Source: G963677085 sp963677085
Lineage (GTDB): Bacteria; Planctomycetota; Planctomycetia; Pirellulales; Thermoguttaceae
Assembly (NCBI GenBank): GCA_963677085.2
Contig: CAXXFH010000004.1
Span: forward strand, 3,162,001-3,226,000
DNA length: 64,000 nt
Direction: 5' to 3'
The first letter of the stretch is position 1, and each line of letters opens with the position of its first letter. Position numbers and translations under genes: made by a program. Below the pieces are notes generated by a model, which was not told the origin of the DNA, did no database searches, and saw only the letters and a program-made list of their open reading frames with translations. Shown one piece after another: positions 33,773 to 41,281 of the stretch.

Positions 33773-34753
33773 TTACCAGTTTTGCGGCGTGACTTGTCCG
33801 TCGTTGCGGCTGCCGAGGTGGCGGTGTACCACGCGATCGATCGAGTAGGGGATGAACTGGACCGAGCCGTCGCAGAAGACCATGTTGAAGCCGCCCGCGT
33901 GGGCGCTGCCGAAGGCCGAACCGGCTGACGCGCCGGCCCGATCTTGTGTCGGGCGATATGCCAGACTACCTTCCTCATCGTCCGGGTTGTAGTAGGTCCA
34001 GCGTAACGTGTCCTGGTCGGCCCCGACGTACAGATACTGGTCGTCGGCGCTGCCGCCGGTGGTTTCGTACTCGTCAGGATCGAGGTATCGCTCGCCGACG
34101 AAATAGGTGTTGGTAGTGCCGTCGCGAATGGCGGCCACCGGCACTTCGCTTTGTTCATAAACGACACCGTTGGCCTCGTAGGTCGAGGGACTGGCATCGC
34201 CCGCCGCCAGGCTGTCGGGGCCTTCCACCCCATGGGCGCCGTTCGAACCTCCGTTGGCTGCATAGTCGCCCCGGGCGATCGTTGCCGGGACATTGCCCTG
34301 GCTGTGGAAGTTGCGGATTTCTCGCCGGTCGTAAGGATAGGCCTCGGCTGCTCGCCGACTAGGGCAGTGGAAGGCCGCCAAGGGCGTCGAAAGCATTTGG
34401 GCCAACTGCGTGTCGAACTGGGCCGCATCGCTGCTGGAGGGCAGGTTGTAGAGGGTTTGTTGTTCGAGGTAAGGCAGCAAACTGTAGGGCCACCCGCCCG
34501 GCTGACGGCGACCGAAACCGCGGTCGGGTTGGCCGGCCCATCTCCAGCCCCAACCGCCCGTGGGAAAGAAGCCGTTGGCACTCTCGTGCGACATGGCGGC
34601 CAGCCCGATTTGCTTGAGGTTGTTCTGGCACTGCAACCGCCGCGCCGCCTCGCGAGCCGACTGCACAGCCGGTAGCAACAGCCCAATCAGAATCCCAATG
34701 ATGGCGATCACCACCAGGAGTTCGACTAGGGTGAAACCATGTCGGTTGTGCAT
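33773..34753 (-). CDS. DUF1559 pseudopilin-like protein (cassette 4)
   Basis: 326 residues. Prepilin-like start 'HGFTLVELLVVIAIIG' with Gly before Phe and Glu at +5, then 'ILIGLLLPAVQSAREAARR'. Centre: 'VAAIRDGTTNTYFVGERYLD'. C-terminal H-X9-DG block: 'AHAGGFNMVFCDGSVQFIP'. It is the last gene of the minus-strand cassette, downstream of the PEP-CTERM gene and separated from it by the double-hairpin element at 34790-34938. It resembles the other DUF1559 proteins mainly at the ends. Confidence 0.88.
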   Translation of the reverse strand: MHNRHGFTLVELLVVIAIIGILIGLLLPAVQSAREAARRLQCQNNLKQIGLAAMSHESANGFFPTGGWGWRWAGQPDRGFGRRQPGGWPYSLLPYLEQQTLYNLPSSSDAAQFDTQLAQMLSTPLAAFHCPSRRAAEAYPYDRREIRNFHSQGNVPATIARGDYAANGGSNGAHGVEGPDSLAAGDASPSTYEANGVVYEQSEVPVAAIRDGTTNTYFVGERYLDPDEYETTGGSADDQYLYVGADQDTLRWTYYNPDDEEGSLAYRPTQDRAGASAGSAFGSAHAGGFNMVFCDGSVQFIPYSIDRVVHRHLGSRNDGQVTPQNW

Positions 34754-34789
34754 GACGTTGTCCCTGTTCTAAGAACGTGTTTCAAAAAC

Positions 34790-34938
34790 CTTCTCCCCTC
34801 TCCCCTTTTGGGGAGAGGGGCCGGGGGTGAGGGGATTGTCGCAATGGAAATCTTCCCGGGAATAACGCCTTTACCGCTTCAGGCCGCCCTCACCCGGCCG
34901 CTTTGCCGCCACCCTCTCCCGCTGAGCGGGAGAGGGTA
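34790..34938 (-). repeat. Double-hairpin composite repeat upstream of DUF1559 (cassette 4)
   Basis: Read on the minus strand it has the same parts in the same order as 12771-12918: ACCCTCTCCCGCTCAGCGGG, AGAGGGTGGCGGC, GCCGGGTGAGGGCGG, a ~60-nt spacer, CCCCTCACCCCCGGCCCCTC and a final hairpin ending GAGGGGAGAAGG. The 3' edge is 36 nt before the DUF1559 ATG (35 nt in cassette 2). A half copy without such context is at 42331-42376. Confidence 0.75.
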
Positions 34939-34943
34939 CGCAT

Positions 34944-35711
34944 TTAGCGACGGCGGCGGCCGACGAAACCTAGGCCGGCAAGTGCCGCGGCTAACAGGAC
35001 CCAACTGCTCGGTTCGGGAACCGGCGACGTGGTGATTTGCAGCATGGGTCGGGCATTGGCGTTGGTGTTGTCGGCCATGTTGAACTCGAAGGCCGTGTTC
35101 GGGGCAAGCGATCCGCCAACCGCGGCACCCCCGTCGGAACGCGACAGACGCAGAAAGACGAAATCACCCACGGTCGCTCCACCAGTAATTTGCGTGTTGA
35201 GGAAGTCGACGAGACTGGCGTCGCTAAAGGAAACATATCCGACCGCCGTCGAAGTCGTCACGAAATCGCTTTTCAGCACCGTACCGCTTGCTTCGTAATC
35301 GCTTCCCAGTACCGTGGGCGAGGCATTCGTGCGATCCAACCCAGACAACGTTGCATCAAAATCAGGCGTTCCTTGCAGGCTGTAGTAGTACACCGAGAAG
35401 TTCGCTCCGGTAATGACTTCGCCGGCGGCAATCGTCGGCAGAGCGAAGGGGAAGATGAGAAAGTCGTCTTCAGTGGCCAAGTCGTTGATGTTCGCGCCGA
35501 ATGATCCTACACGGCGCGTCGTTTGTGTAACTTCGCTGGCGTTATCGCCCAAGCCGTCGAAGACTGGCGCGTCCACACCGGTGCCCATGTCGCGGGCGCG
35601 GGCGTCGGCCACGTCGGCGGTGATGTCAATGGTTGTTGCGCCGGCAAATGGGTTTGCCCCCAATGCCAACACGCCCACGACAAGAAAGGTGAAGCGTTTC
35701 AGTAATGACAT
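34944..35711 (-). CDS. PEP-CTERM exported protein sharing a domain with its FecR neighbour (cassette 4)
   Basis: 255 residues from the ATG at 35711 (GGGAGAG 8 nt upstream). Signal peptide ~1-25 ('FLVVGVLALGANPFAGATT'). The mature domain ~28-220 contains 'PVFDGLGDNASEVTQTTRRV', 'DFVFLRLSRSDGGA', and 'LAPNTAFEFNMADNTNANAR', and is homologous along its length to the last ~200 residues of the upstream FecR protein. C-terminal PEP-CTERM: 'PVPEPSSWVLLAAALAGLGF' plus RRRR. The domain looks DNRLRE-like in layout. An exported protein whose sensor-borne twin suggests common ligand or partner binding. Confidence 0.82.
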   Translation of the reverse strand: MSLLKRFTFLVVGVLALGANPFAGATTIDITADVADARARDMGTGVDAPVFDGLGDNASEVTQTTRRVGSFGANINDLATEDDFLIFPFALPTIAAGEVITGANFSVYYYSLQGTPDFDATLSGLDRTNASPTVLGSDYEASGTVLKSDFVTTSTAVGYVSFSDASLVDFLNTQITGGATVGDFVFLRLSRSDGGAAVGGSLAPNTAFEFNMADNTNANARPMLQITTSPVPEPSSWVLLAAALAGLGFVGRRRR

Positions 35712-35763
35712 GGTCAAATCTCTCCCTGAAAGAAATGATTGAAAATACGCCGTTTGTCGGTTG

Positions 35764-37407
35764 TCAATATGTGTCGTTATGTGTTTCTTCCAATGGTTTG
35801 CCGGTTGTATGACTCTTGCTCGCGTTGCGTGCCGAGGCATTCGGGCGAACCGCCGTGGAGATGTGCAACATGGGCGTGTGATACGGTAACGGGCCGTCGG
35901 CCATTTGGAATTCGTAGGCCGTGTTGGGCGGAATCGCTCCGCCTCGCAAAGCACCACCGTCGGATCGTGCGAGTCGTAAGAAAACGAAATCGCCCGCCCG
36001 AGCACCCTTGTTCCGCTGGTGGATAAAAAAGTCGACAAGCTCCTGGCCGCCAAAGACCAGCCGCTGCGGCCGCGTTGCCGGGGTAACGAAGTCGGTTTGC
36101 AGTCGTGTCGACTCTGCTTCGTAGTCTTCGGCGTACACGGTGGGGATTTTTGCCATCCGAGCCAACCCGGACAGCGTTACGTTGAACGGTGGAGATCCCT
36201 CGATTTGCAGCAGTGAAATCGCAAACGCCGCCGCGGTAATCGTCTCTCTTTGGTCGATGGCCGGCATCGCGAAGGGGAAGACCAGGCAGTCGTCTTCCGT
36301 TGCATAGTTACCTCGGCTGGCCCCAAAAGAACCCACCCGCCGCGTTGCCAGTGAAGTTTCGTCGGCGTTGTCGCCGCGACCATCGAACACGGGCGGATCG
36401 GTGTTGGTCGCCAAATCGCGAACGCGCGTATCGGCAGGATCGGCCGCCACATGAATGGCATAACCGCCCTCGATGCGCGACGCCACGCCGGCCAGCGCAT
36501 ACCGCATGGTTGAAAATTGCTGCTGGGCAACAGCGACGACCTCGTCGAGGCTTCGGTCCATGGAGAATCTTCGTGCTTCATCCTCGGTAAGCAAGATCAA
36601 TTCGTCGCTCGGTAGCGTTGCCGCCATGCGACGCACGGCCACCTCGCCGCGGAAGACATGTACTTCGGTCTCACCGCCTTGCGCCGTTTGAACGCCGAAT
36701 TCGGTGCCCAAGTCGACGATTTCCACGGTCGAGGTGGTCACCGTAAACCCGCGCGCCCGGCGCGTAACCAGCGCTGCCAATCGCCCCGCATCGAGACGGC
36801 AGGCATTCGCGGCCTCCGCCCGAAACGTGCAGGGGCCTTCCAGAACAACCCGGGCACCGCTGGCGAACTTGATCTCAGCGAGTCCCTTCTGCAACACGAG
36901 TTGGTCGTTCGGATCGAGGAACTCGTCTGGCTTTACCGATTGACTGCCGTGGCTGAATCGTGCGTCGACGAGTCGAGTGACCCGAGCCACCCAGGGTTGG
37001 GTCAACGACGAATCGGCCGCCGGGTTGTGTTGCGGACGACAGTCCGGTGGAGCCAGCGAGTAGAGCCACCCGAGTACCATCACCATGACCACGGCTGCCG
37101 CCGCAACCGATATCGAGGTGGGGCGGGCAAGATACTCGGCGGTTGCCCGGGAGATCTCTATCAGTCGAGCGAAGACCGGGGGCCGTGTGTTCTCCATTTC
37201 CGACGCCAACGCCGACACAATGGCTTCGTCTCGCGACTCGGCGATCAACATGCCAACCATTGATAGTTCGACGAACTGCTCGCGTGCCGTCGAATCGTGG
37301 TCCAGAAGGGATTCGACTCGTGCGAATTCGCAGTCGTCGAGCGTGCCCTCCAGGCACTTCAGAAGCAGTTCATCGAGCTCGTCGCCAGTGAACGATTCCC
37401 TAGCCAT
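35764..37407 (-). CDS. FecR-domain membrane anti-sigma-like protein with C-terminal domain homologous to the cassette PEP-CTERM protein (cassette 4)
   Basis: 547 residues; the start overlaps the sigma stop by 8 bp. Cytoplasmic part ~1-90 ('FTGDELDELLLKCLEGTLDD'); membrane helix ~98-118 ('ISVAAAAVVMVMVLGWLYSL'); FecR core ~150-265 ('EIVDLGTEFGVQTAQGG'). Residues ~315-510 contain 'PPVFDGRGDNADETSLATRR', 'DFVFLRLARSDGGA' and 'IPPNTAYEFQMADG', aligning with the mature part of the PEP-CTERM protein encoded next. FecR topology puts this domain outside the membrane. A tail of ~25 polar residues follows. Probable anti-sigma or sigma-regulator for the 37400-37930 sigma factor. Confidence 0.85.
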   Translation of the reverse strand: MARESFTGDELDELLLKCLEGTLDDCEFARVESLLDHDSTAREQFVELSMVGMLIAESRDEAIVSALASEMENTRPPVFARLIEISRATAEYLARPTSISVAAAAVVMVMVLGWLYSLAPPDCRPQHNPAADSSLTQPWVARVTRLVDARFSHGSQSVKPDEFLDPNDQLVLQKGLAEIKFASGARVVLEGPCTFRAEAANACRLDAGRLAALVTRRARGFTVTTSTVEIVDLGTEFGVQTAQGGETEVHVFRGEVAVRRMAATLPSDELILLTEDEARRFSMDRSLDEVVAVAQQQFSTMRYALAGVASRIEGGYAIHVAADPADTRVRDLATNTDPPVFDGRGDNADETSLATRRVGSFGASRGNYATEDDCLVFPFAMPAIDQRETITAAAFAISLLQIEGSPPFNVTLSGLARMAKIPTVYAEDYEAESTRLQTDFVTPATRPQRLVFGGQELVDFFIHQRNKGARAGDFVFLRLARSDGGALRGGAIPPNTAYEFQMADGPLPYHTPMLHISTAVRPNASARNASKSHTTGKPLEETHNDTY

Positions 37408-37930
37408 CGAGCGCCCCCCCGGTTCGGAGCTGACGCTGCATACACTCGCGAAGGGCCTTATGGATACGCGTAAGCCCGACGTAGATCGTGCGAACGTTCC
37501 GCCCGAGGCGTTCGGCCACCTGGGTCGAACTTAGGCCCTCGATATAACGCAAAGCAACAATATGGCGAGAACGCGGCGAAAGCTGTGGCAAACAGTGACG
37601 CAGCGCCGCCAGACGTAGCTCCGTCGAGTCGATCGTGTGCTCGTCCCAGCAGGCGTCGAGCTTGTCGAGCACTTCGTCGCTGAAGCGTTGCGCGTCGCGA
37701 TGCCGGTCGCGCAATGCAGCCAGGGCACGGAATCGGGCCGTGCGTCGTAGCCACGTCGGCAGCGCCTTTTCCTCGCGAAACTCCGCGCAGTTCCGCACAG
37801 CCAGTAACGACACTTCCTGAAAGACGTCCTCGACCAACTCGCCGTCGCGCACGATCGACCAGATGTAGGCCAAAAGGCTGGCACGCTCGGAAAGCAGCGT
37901 GCGGACGAGTGTTTCTTCGGTCAACGGCAT
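37400..37930 (-). CDS. ECF-type RNA polymerase sigma factor (cassette 4)
   Basis: 176 residues. Region 2: ~15-85 ('IVRDGELVEDVFQEVSLLAV', 'LPTWLRRTARFRALAALRDR'). Region 4: ~110-165, with HTH 'LSSTQVAERLGRNVRTIYVG' and the tail 'RIHKALRECMQRQL' shared in form with the other cassette sigmas. First gene of the minus-strand cassette. On the minus strand a TTATAGAGGGG-containing AT-rich segment lies ~130 bp upstream (complement of 38061-38072). Confidence 0.9.
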   Translation of the reverse strand: MPLTEETLVRTLLSERASLLAYIWSIVRDGELVEDVFQEVSLLAVRNCAEFREEKALPTWLRRTARFRALAALRDRHRDAQRFSDEVLDKLDACWDEHTIDSTELRLAALRHCLPQLSPRSRHIVALRYIEGLSSTQVAERLGRNVRTIYVGLTRIHKALRECMQRQLRTGGALDG

Positions 37931-38397
37931 CGGCTAGGCACTATCTGTTGTTTGCCCCAAGGATTGTTGGCTTTTCACGATCAGCGACCAACGGGAGTGG
38001 GGTTTTGCCCGGGGGCAGTAGCACCGCCCGATTGACGGCTTTGCCGTCTGCGCAAAAATCCCCCTCTATAAGTTAAGTTCCACCCGGCGCGATGATGTAT
38101 ACACAGAAAATGGACGAGATCAGAGAATCGATGCGAGGATGCGTCGTAAGGGATTGTTTTTGAATGACTTACGACATTTTGTGCCGGGCAGGTGGAATGG
38201 ACGGTTATTTTGTCGCCCAGGGGGGAATCGGGGGAATTTCAGAGTTGATTCCCCTCGTTCCTACGCATTGCATGGGGACGGAACGAAAAACGGGACAGGT
38301 CTAATTAATGCGAAGCACCCTGCGGGCCGTTCCGGTAAATTAGACCTGTCCCGTTTTCTTCCCCATGGGGATAGCGTTCAGCCAAACTGTGGCTCGG
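37931..38397. other. Gene-free region between cassette 4 and the Rrf2 gene
   Basis: Contains GCGACCAACGGGAGTGGGG (core shared with P103 repeats) at about 37985, a GACGGC/GCCGTC hairpin at about 38034-38048, and the perfect inverted repeat at 38287-38357. No coding frame is supported. The cassette-4 promoter should lie in the left half. Confidence 0.45.
38287..38357. repeat. Long hairpin with 20-bp perfect arms (ACGGGACAGGTCTAATT)
   Basis: Left arm AAAACGGGACAGGTCTAATT (38287-38306) and its exact complement AATTAGACCTGTCCCGTTTT (38338-38357) enclose a 31-nt GC-rich loop. The right end with TTTT on the plus strand could terminate transcription; the size and perfect arms also fit a REP-type or MITE-like element. 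Confidence 0.8.
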
Positions 38398-38832
38398 TCA
38401 GATGTAGTACATCTGCTCGTCTTGTCCCTTGGCCCGTTCTAGAAGGTCGGCCAGGGTAATCTCGTCGAGCATTCGCCGCTGTACTGCGTTGATGTCGCGC
38501 CAGGCCTGGGCGAGAACTTTGACGGCCGGCGAGTCGGGCGAGGCGCTGCTGGAATGGCCGTTTTCGTCGGAGGCGCCGTCGATCACGTCCATCACTTGGC
38601 CCAGCGAGACGTCCTGCGGAGGGCGAACCAAATGGTATCCGCCAGCCGCTCCCCGGACGCTGGCCACCAGGCCCGCTCGCTTCAATTGCAGGAGAATCTG
38701 CACCAGAAATCGCGGGGGCACGTCGTGCCGCTCGGCAATGCGACGGATGCGAACGGGTTCGCCGGAGCCAAACTGAGATGCTAACTCCAGCATGGCAATA
38801 CACGCATACTCGGTCTTTGCAGATATTTTCAT
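38398..38832 (-). CDS. Rrf2-family transcriptional regulator without cluster cysteines
   Basis: 144 residues from the ATG at 38832. Winged HTH of the Rrf2 type: 'MKISAKTEYACIAMLELASQ', recognition region 'IRRIAERHDVPPRFLVQILL', wing 'LVASVRGAAGGYHLVRPP' and 'VSLGQVMDVIDG'. Iron-sulfur or nitric-oxide sensing members such as IscR and NsrR have three Cys in the following loop; here that loop is 'ASDENGHSSSASPDSPAVKV' with no Cys, so another signal is likely. A palindrome GTGAAGATCACTTCAC lies 11 bp upstream of the start and may be its own operator. No obvious target operon is adjacent. Confidence 0.85.
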   Translation of the reverse strand: MKISAKTEYACIAMLELASQFGSGEPVRIRRIAERHDVPPRFLVQILLQLKRAGLVASVRGAAGGYHLVRPPQDVSLGQVMDVIDGASDENGHSSSASPDSPAVKVLAQAWRDINAVQRRMLDEITLADLLERAKGQDEQMYYI

Positions 38833-38842
38833 ATTTCGTGAC

Positions 38843-38858
38843 GTGAAGATCACTTCAC
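38843..38858. promoter_or_regulatory. Palindrome upstream of the Rrf2 gene, possible operator
   Basis: GTGAAGATCACTTCAC: 6-bp arms GTGAAG/CTTCAC around a 4-bp centre, 11 bp before the Rrf2 ATG. Its size and place fit autoregulation, which is common in Rrf2 regulators; binding is inferred. Confidence 0.4.
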
Positions 38859-39497
38859 CATTTGGCCTCGGTCGTACTACGGCAGATTCCAATACTCTAG
38901 TGCTTCGTCAAACTTGAAAAACGGGTTCCATGCCCACGTTTGCGTGGGCAGGTTTGTCGGGATTTCAGCATGCCCACGTGAGCGTCGACACGGCACCCCA
39001 GCCCGCAACTTAAAGATTGACGCAGCAGCTTCCCCCCCGCAAGAGTTGCCGGCACAGCTCTTTCGCCAATGGCAACGAAGGTCCCCGGTGGGAAACTTTT
39101 TCTAATACTTACCTTGTTGGAAAACAAGTCAATTGTATAAATGTTTGTAAACTTAAAAAACATTAAGTCCCATCGGAATACTGTTTCATGCATTCTCACA
39201 AAGCTTGCCCTGCAAGCGACTTCTCGCCGGCAGGTACTTGACCCCAGGGCCCCCAGCGGGCAGGATGACGGTCCCGCTGCTATCATTTGCCAACTGGACA
39301 CTTCCTTTGGGGAGTTCGGCCGATTATCTCGACCAAAAGCAGGCAAGCGACACCGCGGGGGGCGCCGGCAGGTAGACGCCCTCGTGACTTCCCCGACACG
39401 CCCTGGTCGCACGACTCTCTGGGCCGTTTTGGGCGGATCCTCGGGCAACGTGAGGCGGTCGCCTCTTGGACTTCGTTCGGAAAGGAATGAGTGAATC
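38859..39497. other. Gene-free region before rhamnulokinase
   Basis: Contains the TGCCCACG repeat at 38930-39000 and an AT-rich stretch at about 39100-39170 (AATACTTACCTTGTTGGAAA, AAATGTTTGTAAACTTAAAA), which differs from the surrounding GC-rich DNA and may hold the rhaB promoter. No coding frame is supported. Confidence 0.45.
38930..39000 (-). repeat. TGCCCACGC hairpin repeat, copy 1
   Basis: Two TGCCCACG-type hairpins separated by TTTGTCGGGATTTCAGCATG. The reverse complement matches 52020-52096 along its length (ATGCTGAAATCCCGAC is shared exactly). Confidence 0.7.
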
Positions 39498-40997
39498 ATG
39501 GCAAAAAGGGCATATTTGGCGATCGACATGGGGGCCTCCAGCGGTCGGCACGTTCTCGGGTCGTTCGACGGCCGTAAGCTGCAACTCGAAGAAGTCTATC
39601 GGTTTGAAAACGGGGCCGTCGATCTGGCCGGAAGTCTTCACTGGAATTTACCCGGGCTGTGGTCGCATGTGTGCCAGGGGTTGCGTGCCGCAGGAAATCG
39701 CGACGACGTGGAAGTCGTCGGCGTGGGAGTCGACACTTGGGGCGTCGACTTCGGCCTGTTGGGTCGCGATGACGTGCTGTTGGGCAATCCCTACCACTAC
39801 CGCGACAGCCGCACTAACGGCATGCTCGAAACGGCTTTTGGGATCGTGCCTCGCGAGGAGATTTTCCAACACACGGGCTTGCAGTTTATGCAGCTCAACT
39901 CGCTTTACCAGTTGTTGGCCATGCGGCGGGCCAACTCGCCGTTGTTGGAGGCGGCCAAAACCCTGTTGTTCATGCCCGACTTGTTCCACTGGCTGCTGAC
40001 CGGCATCAAGTGCAACGAAATGACGGAAGCCAGCACGAGCCAGTTTTTCAATCCGGTGACCGGCGGTTGGGCGACTGATTTGCTGAATAAGTTCGGCCTG
40101 CCGACCGATATCTTGGGCGAAATTCGCCAGCCGGGCAGCCGGTTAGGGCGTTTGCGAGAGGCGCTCATCGCGGAGACCGGCCTGTCTTCGGCCGAAGTGA
40201 TCCTGCCCGGCTCCCACGACACGGCCAGCGCCGTGATGGCGGTGCCCGCCGCGAGCCAACCCGGTCAGCGGCCCGACTGGTGCTACATCAGCCTGGGTAC
40301 TTGGGCCTTGATGGGCGTGGAATCGCCGCAGCCAGTGATTAACGACCAAGTGCTGAAGCTCAACTTCACGAACGAAGGCGGCGTGGGCAACACGATTCGC
40401 CTGCTGAAGAACATCACCGGATTGTGGCTCGTGCAGGAGTGTCGTCGGGCGTGGAATCAGGCCGGCAGAAACTGGGGTTGGGAAGACCTCAATAAGCTTT
40501 CGGCCGCGGCCAAGCCGTTGGCCGCATTCATCGACCCCGACGCCGCCGACTTCATGGCTCCTTCCAGCATGCCCGAGGCCATTTGCCAGTTTTGCCAGAA
40601 GACGGGCCAAACGGTGCCGGGCGATGAAGGGGCCGTGCTCCGCTGTGCCCTGGACAGCCTGGCGATGAAGTTCCGCCAAGTGTTGGGTATGTGCGAGGAG
40701 CTCAGCGGCGGACGGATCGAGACGATTCACATCGTGGGCGGTGGTACACGCAACCGTCAGCTCTGCCAGGCAGCGGCCGACGCCTGTGGACGCCGGGTCG
40801 TGGCCGGGCCGATCGAGGCTACCGCCACGGGCAACATCATGATGCAGGCCGTGGCCACCGGCGAAGTAGGCTCCATCGCCGAAGCCCGAGAGGTCATTCG
40901 CAACAGCTTCGAAGTAGAAGAGTACGCGCCGTCGAACACGGCCGCCTGGGACGACGCCTACGAGAAGTTTTTGGCTGTGGCGAACCCGAACGGTTAG
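39498..40997 (+). CDS. rhaB: Rhamnulokinase (FGGY carbohydrate kinase)
   Basis: 499 residues. Phosphorylates L-rhamnulose at O1 in rhamnose catabolism. FGGY N-terminal domain with the phosphate motif 'AIDMGASSGRHVLGSFDGR' (~8-26), 'VGVDTWGVDFGLLG' (~75-88) and 'QFMQLNSLYQL'; C-terminal domain with 'LPGSHDTASAV' (~235), 'YISLGTWALMG' and adenosine-site 'IHIVGGGTRNRQLCQAAAD' (~415-433). Slightly longer than the E. coli enzyme (489). It is 284 bp upstream of a sugar-type dehydrogenase. No rhaA or rhaD gene is next to it, so the pathway is not complete here. Confidence 0.87.
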   Translation: MAKRAYLAIDMGASSGRHVLGSFDGRKLQLEEVYRFENGAVDLAGSLHWNLPGLWSHVCQGLRAAGNRDDVEVVGVGVDTWGVDFGLLGRDDVLLGNPYHYRDSRTNGMLETAFGIVPREEIFQHTGLQFMQLNSLYQLLAMRRANSPLLEAAKTLLFMPDLFHWLLTGIKCNEMTEASTSQFFNPVTGGWATDLLNKFGLPTDILGEIRQPGSRLGRLREALIAETGLSSAEVILPGSHDTASAVMAVPAASQPGQRPDWCYISLGTWALMGVESPQPVINDQVLKLNFTNEGGVGNTIRLLKNITGLWLVQECRRAWNQAGRNWGWEDLNKLSAAAKPLAAFIDPDAADFMAPSSMPEAICQFCQKTGQTVPGDEGAVLRCALDSLAMKFRQVLGMCEELSGGRIETIHIVGGGTRNRQLCQAAADACGRRVVAGPIEATATGNIMMQAVATGEVGSIAEAREVIRNSFEVEEYAPSNTAAWDDAYEKFLAVANPNG

Positions 40998-41281
40998 ACT
41001 ACGTAACCGCCCGGGTGGCCCCGATGTTTTTCCGTCATCCGTGTTGGTGCAAAAAATGGCGTTACCGGAGAAACGTCGGGGTGACGCAGTCACAAGAGGG
41101 AGTTGGTTGGAAAGTCTCGTCGCCGGGGTATTCCTCTCGTTGCCGTTGGCAACACCGACGATTTTGCGTTTTAGCTAAGAACAAGAATCACGCCAACGCC
41201 GCAAAATCATCGGTGCGACCCGTTCCGTCTTTTGCACACAACGTTTCCATTTCACTGTGTCCACTTGAAGGAGTATCCATT

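Noticed and set aside
35712..36053. Longer PEP-CTERM protein of cassette 4
   Set aside because: The extension lies in the FecR gene in another frame; a proper signal peptide and GGGAGAG site support the ATG at 35711.
40691..41281. N-terminal extension of the 41282 dehydrogenase
   Set aside because: It lies mostly inside rhaB in another frame and is Arg-rich shadow sequence; the Rossmann motif and AAGGAG support the ATG at 41282.
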